Source of the DNA: Phyllobacteriaceae bacterium
GTDB lineage: Bacteria; Pseudomonadota; Alphaproteobacteria; Rhizobiales; Ancalomicrobiaceae
Length of the DNA stretch: 10,677 bases
Direction: 5' to 3'
Assembly: GCA_012517025.1 (NCBI GenBank)
Contig: JAAYVT010000758.1
Coordinates: 1 to 10,677 of the forward strand
A program made the translations under genes and the position numbers. The first letter of the stretch is position 1; each line of letters opens with the position of its first letter. This document shows positions 5,825-10,677 of the stretch, in pieces. The notes under the pieces were generated by a model. That model was not told the DNA's origin, ran no database searches, and saw only the letters and a program-made list of their open reading frames with translations.

Positions 5825-6376
5825 TCAGATGAGATCCGCCATCCCGACGATCTCGCAGAACTCCGCCGCCAGGGTCGCCACATGAATGCGGTGGATCTCC
5901 TCGGCCGGGATCGTCCCGCCGTTCACCGGATCGGGCAGATCGGAACAGTCGCAGGCGTCGTGCACCAGGATCGTCTCCCACCCCATGTTGGCGCCGGTGC
6001 GGACCGTCGTCGACACGCACATGTCGGTCGACCAGCCGAAACACACCACCTTCTTCGCCTTCATCCGCCTGAGCTTCAGATCGAGATCGGTGCCGATGAA
6101 GGCTGAATTGACCGATTTCACCACGATCCGTTCGTGCATCGCCCATTCGAAGCCGGGGCGCATGGCGTTGCCCGGGTGACCGGCATGCCACAGGCTCCCC
6201 TCCTCCTCCGAATCGTGGCGGACGTGGATGATCGGCAGCCCCATCCGCCGCCACAGATCGAGCAGCTTCAGCCCGTTCTCGTCGAGCTTCGGGTTGCCGC
6301 GACGCGGCCGGCCGGGCCAGTCGAGCGCCTTCTGCATGTCGATGGGAAGCAGCACGGCGCCGTCGAAATCGAACAT
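5825..6376 (-). CDS. isochorismatase-family cysteine hydrolase with full Asp-Lys-Cys triad
   Basis: 183 residues, typical for the family. The ATG at 6376-6374 has an excellent GAGGAGG site 6 nt upstream, which rules out the longer in-frame reading to 6982. The catalytic triad of isochorismatase-like hydrolases is all present: Asp13 in LLPIDMQ, Lys87 in VVKSVNSAF, and Cys120 in GWSTDMCVSTTVR. A metal/substrate His may be among HVRHD (51-55). Members hydrolyse amides or related bonds in small molecules (nicotinamide, N-carbamoyl compounds, ureidoacrylate, isochorismate); substrate here cannot be told. Cytosolic. It is the first of three leftward genes, 70 nt ahead of the VWA gene, and diverges from a second isochorismatase-fold gene across 132 nt in which I see no convincing promoter. 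Confidence 0.9.
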   Translation of the reverse strand: MFDFDGAVLLPIDMQKALDWPGRPRRGNPKLDENGLKLLDLWRRMGLPIIHVRHDSEEEGSLWHAGHPGNAMRPGFEWAMHERIVVKSVNSAFIGTDLDLKLRRMKAKKVVCFGWSTDMCVSTTVRTGANMGWETILVHDACDCSDLPDPVNGGTIPAEEIHRIHVATLAAEFCEIVGMADLI

Positions 6377-6508
6377 GGGAGCCTCCTCGCGCGCCGACGC
6401 GGACGTGATCGGCCGACCCTCGCCCGCCCGTCGCCATCGACGCCCGGGCACGATAGGCTGGTTCGCCCCGAGGCCGCCAGCCTCTCCTCGCCGAGCAGAT
6501 CCGCGCCC

Positions 6509-7072
6509 ATGCCCGTGACCGCCCTCGATCCCGTGACCGCCCTGATCCTGATCGATCTTCAGAAGGGCGTCCTCGCTCTGCCGACGATCCACCCGAGCGG
6601 CGAGATCGTCGCCGCCGCCGCCCGGCTCGCCGCCGGCTTTCGCCGCGCCGGCCGGCCGGGCGTCCTGGTCGACGTCGCCGGCGGCCCGCCGGTGCGCGTC
6701 GAACGGCCCCGCTCCCTCGCCGGTCTTCCCGCCGACTGGCGCGACCTCGCCCCCGAACTCGGCGCCGCGCCGGACGATCTCCGCGTCACCAAGCGATCCT
6801 GGGGCGCCTTCACCGCCACCGGGTTGGAGGCGAGCTTGCGCGAGCGCGGCGTCACACAGGTGGTGATCGCCGGCATCTCCACCTCGATCGGCGTGGAGAC
6901 CACCGCCCGTCAGGCCTTCGAGGCCGGATTCAACCTGACCGTCGCCGTCGACGCCGTCACCGATCTCGACGCCGGTGCCCACGAGCGAGCACTGTCGGTG
7001 ATCTTCCCCCGCCTCGGCGAGACGGCCACCGTCGACGAGATCCTCGCCCTGCTCGCGGAGCCCCGCCGATGA
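6509..7072 (+). CDS. isochorismatase-fold protein lacking the nucleophile Cys
   Basis: 187 residues; start ATG at 6509 chosen because ALILIDLQKG, the first strand of the fold, follows directly. The ribosome binding site is weak (GAGCAGA about 10 nt upstream). Asp16 (LIDLQKG) and Lys95 (RVTKRSWGAF) of the family triad are present, but the loop that normally holds the nucleophile reads AGISTSIGVETTARQAFEAG, putting Gly128 where Cys is expected. Such members cannot use the cysteine-hydrolase mechanism; some of the superfamily (for example PhzD-type isochorismatases acting on vinyl ethers) work with Asp and without Cys. Substrate unknown, cytosolic. Its TGA overlaps the ATG of the gamma-glutamyltransferase, so the two are translated as a coupled pair. 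Confidence 0.85.
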   Translation: MPVTALDPVTALILIDLQKGVLALPTIHPSGEIVAAAARLAAGFRRAGRPGVLVDVAGGPPVRVERPRSLAGLPADWRDLAPELGAAPDDLRVTKRSWGAFTATGLEASLRERGVTQVVIAGISTSIGVETTARQAFEAGFNLTVAVDAVTDLDAGAHERALSVIFPRLGETATVDEILALLAEPRR

Positions 7073-8823
7073 GACGCCGCCTCGCCCTGTTCGTCGCCAC
7101 CCTCCTCGCCCTCGCCGCCCCGGCCGGTGCCGTCTCGCCGCCGGCGGTCGAAGGCGGACGCGGCATGGTGGTCACCGCCAACCGGCTGGCGAGCGAGGTC
7201 GGCGCCGAGATCCTGCGCGCCGGCGGCAACGCCGTCGACGCCGCCGTCGCGGTCGGCTACGCCCTCGCCGTGGTCGATCCGTGCTGCGGCAACATCGGCG
7301 GCGGCGGCTTCCTGCTCTTCCGCCGGGCCGACGGCGAGGCGCGGTTCCTCGACTTCCGCGAGACCGCTCCGGCCGCCGCGCATCGCGACATGTATCTCGA
7401 CGCGAGCGGCGCGGTGGTGAAGGGGGCGAGCCTCGACGGCTGGCGGGCGAGCGCCGTGCCCGGCACCGTCGCCGGGCTGGAAGACGCGCGGACCCGCTGG
7501 GGCCGGCTGCCGCGCGCCGCCGTGATGGCGCCGGCGATCCGCCTCGCCCGCGACGGCTTCGTGCTCACCCGCGCCGACGCCGACATCCTGGCGCGCGGCG
7601 CCCCGCGTCTCGCCCGCGATCCGGAAGCCGCCCGCCTGTTCCTGAAGCCCGACGGCAAGCCGCTCGCCCCCGGCGACCGCCTCGTCCAGAGCGATCTCGC
7701 CGCCACCCTGGAGGCGATCTCCTCCGGCGGCGGCGACGCCTTCTATCGCGGTCCGATCGCCGCCGCCGTGGCGAAGGCGATGGCCGCCCACGCCGGCACG
7801 CTGACGGTGGACGATTTCGCCGCCTATTGGGCGAAGGAGCGCGACCCGGTGCGGTGTTCCTATCGCGGCCACGAGGTGCTCTCCGCCCCGCCGCCCTCCT
7901 CCGGCGGCCTCACCCTCTGCCTGATGCTGAACATCCTGGAGGGTTGGGACCTGAGGGCGTCGGGCTGGCATTCGGCGCTCTCCGTCCACCGCATGGTCGA
8001 GACGATGCGCCATGCCTATCTCGATCGCAACACCCTGCTCGGCGATCCCGACGTCGTCGCGATCCCGACCGAGCGGCTGCTGTCGAAGGACTACGCGGCG
8101 GTGCTGCGCGCCCGCATCGAGGCACGCGGGGTCGAGCCGACCGACCGCCTCGCCGCCGATCCCGCCCCACACGAGAAGCCCGAGACCACTCATTATTCGA
8201 TCGTCGACGCGGACGGGAACGCCGTCGCCGTCACCTACACCATCAACGGCCTGTTCGGCGCCGGCGTCGTCGCCCCCGGCACCGGCTTCCTGCTCGACGA
8301 CGAGATGGACGACTTCACGGTGAAGCCCGGCGCCGCCAATCTGTTCGGCCTGGTCCAGGGCAGCCGCAACGCCATCGCGCCGGGCAAGCGCCCGCTCTCC
8401 TCGATGGCGCCGACCATCGTCGCCCGCGACGGCCGGCTGTTCCTGGTGCTGGGCTCGCCCGGCGGCTCGCGCATCCCGACCACGGTGCTCGAGACCATCG
8501 TGAACGTCGTCGACTTCCGCATGCGCCCGCGCGAGGCGGTCGACGCGCCGCGCCTGCACCATCAGGCCCAGCCCGACGAGGTCTTCCACGAGCCCTTCGC
8601 GCTCTCCGCCGACACCGCCGAGAAGCTGCGGGCGATGGGCTACGACCTCGTCGAACAATCGCCCTGGGGCGCCACCGCCTTGATCGAGGTGCCGCCGGCG
8701 ACCGCTTCGGCCGCCGCCCCGACGTCGGGCAACGACGCCGCCCTCTCCGGCGCGCTTCTGCCCGGCCGCATCTACGGCGCCGAGGACGACCGCCGCCCCG
8801 CCGGAGCGGCAGCGGCCGAGTGA
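7069..8823 (+). CDS. ggt: gamma-glutamyltransferase (glutathione hydrolase), periplasmic
   Basis: 584 residues, full family length. Residues 1-21 are a Sec signal peptide (MRRR, hydrophobic core, AGA cut). The precursor should self-cleave before Thr373 in ETTHYSIVDADGN, which becomes the nucleophile of the small subunit. Other active-site elements are visible: Arg97 (DFRETAP) for the gamma-glutamyl carboxylate, MDDF (413-416) with the acidic residue that holds the amino group, RPLSSM (441-446), and the oxyanion glycines GSPGGSR (462-468). The lid-loop region before MDDF is present. It hydrolyses or transfers the gamma-glutamyl group of glutathione and related amides in the periplasm. An Ala/Pro/Ser-rich stretch at about 541-562 near the C-terminus looks like an insertion. 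The start overlaps the previous stop as ATGA. Terminator-like hairpins follow. Confidence 0.95.
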   Translation: MRRRLALFVATLLALAAPAGAVSPPAVEGGRGMVVTANRLASEVGAEILRAGGNAVDAAVAVGYALAVVDPCCGNIGGGGFLLFRRADGEARFLDFRETAPAAAHRDMYLDASGAVVKGASLDGWRASAVPGTVAGLEDARTRWGRLPRAAVMAPAIRLARDGFVLTRADADILARGAPRLARDPEAARLFLKPDGKPLAPGDRLVQSDLAATLEAISSGGGDAFYRGPIAAAVAKAMAAHAGTLTVDDFAAYWAKERDPVRCSYRGHEVLSAPPPSSGGLTLCLMLNILEGWDLRASGWHSALSVHRMVETMRHAYLDRNTLLGDPDVVAIPTERLLSKDYAAVLRARIEARGVEPTDRLAADPAPHEKPETTHYSIVDADGNAVAVTYTINGLFGAGVVAPGTGFLLDDEMDDFTVKPGAANLFGLVQGSRNAIAPGKRPLSSMAPTIVARDGRLFLVLGSPGGSRIPTTVLETIVNVVDFRMRPREAVDAPRLHHQAQPDEVFHEPFALSADTAEKLRAMGYDLVEQSPWGATALIEVPPATASAAAPTSGNDAALSGALLPGRIYGAEDDRRPAGAAAAE

Positions 8824-8825
8824 GT

Positions 8826-8869
8826 GGGCCGGCCGTCCGGCCCCGACCGATCCGCCCCGCCGCTCGGGG
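8826..8869 (+). terminator. terminator-like GC-rich hairpins after ggt
   Basis: GGGCCGG (8826-8832) and CCGGCCC (8837-8843) form a perfect 7-bp stem with a 4-nt loop 2 nt after the ggt stop. A second stem, CCCCG/CGGGG (8855-8859 and 8865-8869), follows. Neither has a T tract. They separate ggt from the AT-rich leader of the next gene. Confidence 0.45.
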
Positions 8870-8944
8870 GCCGGAGCGCGATCCGGCGCGCCATCACATC
8901 AAGAAATGATCGCGAAACATCACAGACAATATTCAGAGACGAAA

Positions 8945-8973
8945 TTTTCAATCCAGAAACAACCCTGTGTATT
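8945..8973 (+). promoter_or_regulatory. candidate sigma70 promoter for the TadG-like gene
   Basis: TTTTCA (8945-8950), 17 nt, TGTATT (8968-8973), each 4 of 6 to consensus. It lies in an AT-rich stretch (about 8890-9010) that contrasts sharply with the rest of the window. A start near 8980 would leave a leader of about 60 nt. An alternative promoter with a CtrA-like box is listed separately. Confidence 0.3.
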
Positions 8974-8978
8974 TGCCA

Positions 8979-8993
8979 TTAATGCACGATTCA
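8979..8993 (+). promoter_or_regulatory. CtrA-like box upstream of the TadG-like gene
   Basis: TTAA-TGCACGA-TTCA matches the alphaproteobacterial CtrA consensus TTAA-N7-TTAA at 7 of 8 defined bases. It contains a GATTC (8988-8992), a CcrM GANTC site. A possible -10, ACTAAT (9004-9009), lies so that the box would overlap the -35 region, the usual arrangement for CtrA-activated promoters. Pilus genes are known CtrA targets, but in AT-rich DNA such a match can arise by chance. Confidence 0.3.
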
Positions 8994-9014
8994 ACCGTGC
9001 CGAACTAATCTCGC

Positions 9015-9030
9015 CTCGAAGCAATTCGAG
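9015..9030 (+). repeat. 6-bp hairpin with GCAA tetraloop in front of the TadG-like start
   Basis: CTCGAA-GCAA-TTCGAG is a perfect stem closed by a GNRA-type tetraloop, ending 9 nt before the ATG. Its last three bases are part of the only purine-rich stretch (GAGACGGA) that could bind the ribosome, so folding may hide the site or, at a transcript 5' end, protect it. Confidence 0.4.
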
Positions 9031-9039
9031 ACGGAAAAC

Positions 9040-10458
9040 ATGACGAACACTCGGAATGTCCCGACGAAAGCAGGCGCGACGGCTCTCGTCCGGCGGTTCG
9101 TGGCGGAGCGATCCGGCAACATCGCGGTCGCCGTGGCCGCCACGGCGCTGGTGATGATGGGCACGATCGGCGGCGCGATCGATTTCGCGACCGTCTCGAA
9201 CGTCCGGGTCAAACTGCAGAACGCCGCCGATTCCGCCGCGCTCACCGGTGCGATCGGCGCCAAAAACAGCTCCAGCGGCGGTACCGCGAGCGGCGACCTC
9301 ACCACCGCGCAGACGAGCGCCGTGACCACCTTCACCGACATCGTCGGTACCCTCGCCGGCGTCTCGGTGACGAAGAAGAGCGCGAGCGTGACCTACGCTT
9401 CCGGGGCGATCACCTCGACCCTCGACTGGGGGGCGGACGTTTCGACCAACTTCAGCCGGGTGATCGGCCTCGAAAGCTTCTCGATCGCCGGCACCGCCAC
9501 CGCCACCGCGCCGGCCGGTCTGCCGACCTACGTCGACGTCTGGTTCGTGATCGACAATTCCCATTCGATGGCGATCGGCGCCACCGCGACCGATCAGGCG
9601 ACGATGCTGAAGAAGATCGGCTGCACCATCGCCTGCCACATGGCGAGCGGCACCGACACCGTGACCTCGGCCCGCAACGCCGGCGCCACGCTCCGTCTCG
9701 ACGTGATCAAGAGCGCGATCGCGCAGATCCTGACCAAAGCGAAGACGGTGCAGGCCGCCTCGGTCGAAGCCGGCTACGGCTCCACCATCCGGGTCGGCTT
9801 CTACACGCTGTCGAACACGCTGACCAAACAGTTCGCGGTGTCGAGCGACCTGTCCGCCGCGTCCACCGCCCTCGCGACGATCGACATCGACTACGCCTCC
9901 GGCGAGACCGGCACCAACTTCCACACAGCGCTCGCCTCGCTCGCGAGCGCCGGCCTCACCGCGGGCGACGGCAAGACGTCGTCGACGCCGAAGACCTACG
10001 TCATCCTGATGACCGACGGCATCGAGGATTCGGCGATCCAGAAGGTGACGACCACCTCGACCACCAAGAACGGCAAGACCACCACCACGACGTCGAGCAG
10101 CCTGACGCGAGATTCGAACTTCGTCGACTATTCGCCCTACAGCCGCGACACCAGCCACGGATTCAACTGGGACGTCCAGGGCTTCGACCCGAGCCTGTGC
10201 ACCACGCTGAAGTCGTCCGGCCTCAACTTGATGACGCTCAACGTCGAGTATCTGGTGCCGACCCTGTCGCCGGACGCGAGCGACGATCGCTACCTCTACA
10301 TCAAGAACACGCTCAAATCGAAGATCCAGACCAACATGGCGAGTTGCGCCTCGGAATCGGACTGGGCGCTCTACGCCTCGACCTCGGACGACATCTCCAC
10401 CGCCGTCGACACGCTGTTCACCCTGGCCACCCAGTCGTCGATCTACCTGAGCAAGTGA
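9040..10458 (+). CDS. TadG-like pilus-assembly protein with VWA domain
   Basis: 472 residues from the ATG at 9040. Residues 24-50 (SGNIAVAVAATALVMMGTIGGAIDF) are the single N-terminal membrane segment of TadE/TadG proteins, followed by the typical VSNVRVKLQNAADSAALTGA. A VWA domain begins near 164 (YVDVWFVIDNSHSM) with an intact metal site: D172-x-S174-x-S176, T292 in SGETGTNFH, and D326 in ILMTDGIED. Residues 336-357 are an almost pure Thr/Ser/Lys linker. Four cysteines (195, 199, 387, 436) could form disulfides outside the cytoplasm. Known TadG-type proteins are minor or anchoring parts of Flp/Tad pili or are surface adhesin-like. No other tad gene is in the window, so it is an isolated copy. 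Codon use is a little less GC-extreme than its neighbours because of many Thr, Ser and Lys codons. Confidence 0.85.
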   Translation: MTNTRNVPTKAGATALVRRFVAERSGNIAVAVAATALVMMGTIGGAIDFATVSNVRVKLQNAADSAALTGAIGAKNSSSGGTASGDLTTAQTSAVTTFTDIVGTLAGVSVTKKSASVTYASGAITSTLDWGADVSTNFSRVIGLESFSIAGTATATAPAGLPTYVDVWFVIDNSHSMAIGATATDQATMLKKIGCTIACHMASGTDTVTSARNAGATLRLDVIKSAIAQILTKAKTVQAASVEAGYGSTIRVGFYTLSNTLTKQFAVSSDLSAASTALATIDIDYASGETGTNFHTALASLASAGLTAGDGKTSSTPKTYVILMTDGIEDSAIQKVTTTSTTKNGKTTTTTSSSLTRDSNFVDYSPYSRDTSHGFNWDVQGFDPSLCTTLKSSGLNLMTLNVEYLVPTLSPDASDDRYLYIKNTLKSKIQTNMASCASESDWALYASTSDDISTAVDTLFTLATQSSIYLSK

Positions 10459-10473
10459 CCCACCCCGAACGCG

Positions 10474-10506
10474 CGAGAGGCCGGAAGCGACGCTTCCGGC
10501 CTCTCG
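10474..10506. terminator. strong 15-bp hairpin between two convergent genes
   Basis: CGAGAGGCCGGAAGC (10474-10488) and GCTTCCGGCCTCTCG (10492-10506) are perfect inverted copies with a 3-nt loop. It starts 15 nt after the TadG-like stop and ends 24 nt before the end of the opposing reductase gene, so it probably stops transcription from both sides. This is the strongest hairpin I found in the window. Confidence 0.8.
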
Positions 10507-10530
10507 TCGTCGTGGATCGGCGCTCTCGCG

Positions 10531-10677
10531 TCAGTGCACGCCGAGCTTCTTCTGCAGCGAGGTCGACGAGGTGGTGTACTGGAACACCAGGCGCTTGTTC
10601 GGATCGACGATCTTCTTCGCCGCCTGCGCCATCAGCGCCGCCTCGTGGAAGCCGGAGAGGATGAGCTTGAGCTTGCC
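10531..10677 (-). CDS. thioredoxin-reductase-like ferredoxin-NADP reductase, C-terminal end
   Basis: Only the last 48 residues are inside the window; the gene continues to the right. From the right edge the minus strand reads GKLKLILSGFHEAALMAQAA, then a short middle, then LVFQYTTSSTSLQKKLGVH and TGA (10533-10531). The SGFHEAALMAQ and YTTSSTSLQKKLGV blocks match, from memory, the C-terminus of the flavoprotein ferredoxin-NADP reductases built like thioredoxin reductase and found in Hyphomicrobiales such as Rhodopseudomonas; the C-terminal tail stacks over the FAD. The FAD and NADP binding motifs would be off the window and cannot be checked. The enzyme would pass electrons between ferredoxin or flavodoxin and NADP(H) in the cytosol. 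Confidence 0.7.
   Translation of the reverse strand, partial: GKLKLILSGFHEAALMAQAAKKIVDPNKRLVFQYTTSSTSLQKKLGVH

Noticed and set aside
3016..5832. 938-codon open frame on the plus strand opposite the tandem GT and VWA genes
   Set aside because: Its translation is Arg/Asp/Val-rich low-complexity with no family blocks and runs across two well-recognised genes and their spacer; it is the usual antisense shadow of GC-rich codons.
6377..6508. Promoters in the divergent gap between the two isochorismatase-fold genes
   Set aside because: I looked for -35/-10 pairs on both strands and found none with acceptable match and spacing; promoters must be there but are not recognisable.
5825..6982. Long form (385 codons) of the leftward isochorismatase
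   Set aside because: The added N-terminus is Gly/Asp-rich mirror sequence of the divergent gene, and a strong GAGGAGG site fits the inner ATG at 6376.
6910..8658. 582-codon open frame on the minus strand opposite gamma-glutamyltransferase
   Set aside because: It covers a full-length, motif-complete ggt; the composition (Gly, Ala, Arg, Asp, His) is that of a mirror frame.
7281..8909. 542-codon plus-strand frame overlapping ggt in another phase
   Set aside because: Arg/Pro-rich out-of-frame reading of ggt.
8920..10158. 412-codon minus-strand frame opposite the TadG-like gene
   Set aside because: Antisense of a protein with membrane segment and intact VWA motifs; no recognisable domain of its own.
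1..10677. A phage-defence, toxin-antitoxin or biosynthetic cluster
   Set aside because: No nuclease, methylase, helicase, toxin, carrier-protein or synthase motifs were found; the genes recognised are unrelated housekeeping or accessory functions.

Overview
The window reads as chromosomal DNA from a high-GC alphaproteobacterium, probably of the order Hyphomicrobiales (Rhizobiales). The evidence is strongly GC-biased third codon positions, a YcjF-type membrane protein, a CoxE-like VWA protein, a TadG-like pilus protein, and the tail of a thioredoxin-reductase-like ferredoxin-NADP reductase, a combination common in that group. The genus cannot be fixed from the sequence. There are no RNA genes, transposases, CRISPR arrays or phage genes, so it looks like core/accessory chromosome rather than a mobile island.

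Layout, left to right. (1) The C-terminal part of ycjF (+) ends 2 nt from the end of a small secreted protein of unknown function (-). (2) That gene diverges from a universal stress protein (+); the 296-nt region between them carries a sigma70-like promoter for the secreted protein, an inverted repeat, and an FNR/FixK-like site (TTGA-N6-GCAA) before the stress gene. (3) A DUF707-type putative glycosyltransferase (+) converges, across a 28-nt gap with a hairpin, on a long protein made of two tandem glycosyltransferase-2-like halves (-). (4) Continuing leftward-transcribed genes upstream of it are a CoxE-like VWA protein and an isochorismatase-fold cysteine hydrolase; gaps of 70-72 nt contain inverted repeats. 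(5) Divergent from these lies a second isochorismatase-fold protein, whose nucleophile Cys is replaced by Gly, translationally coupled (ATGA) to a periplasmic gamma-glutamyltransferase. (6) After a 216-nt gap with a markedly AT-rich, promoter-like part comes a TadG-like VWA pilus-assembly protein, closed by a 15-bp hairpin. (7) The window ends inside a leftward ferredoxin-NADP reductase gene.

How the genes fit together. The DUF707 and tandem GT2 genes probably act on a cell-surface glycan. The isochorismatase/GGT pair looks like a two-gene unit for a small amide or gamma-glutamyl compound. The stress protein and TadG are separately regulated single genes. I did not find a clear multi-gene system that is plainly undescribed. 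The most unusual items are the tandem duplicated glycosyltransferase with two intact DAD motifs, the divergent Cys/Gly pair of isochorismatase-fold enzymes, and the possible CtrA-type control of an isolated tadG-like gene.
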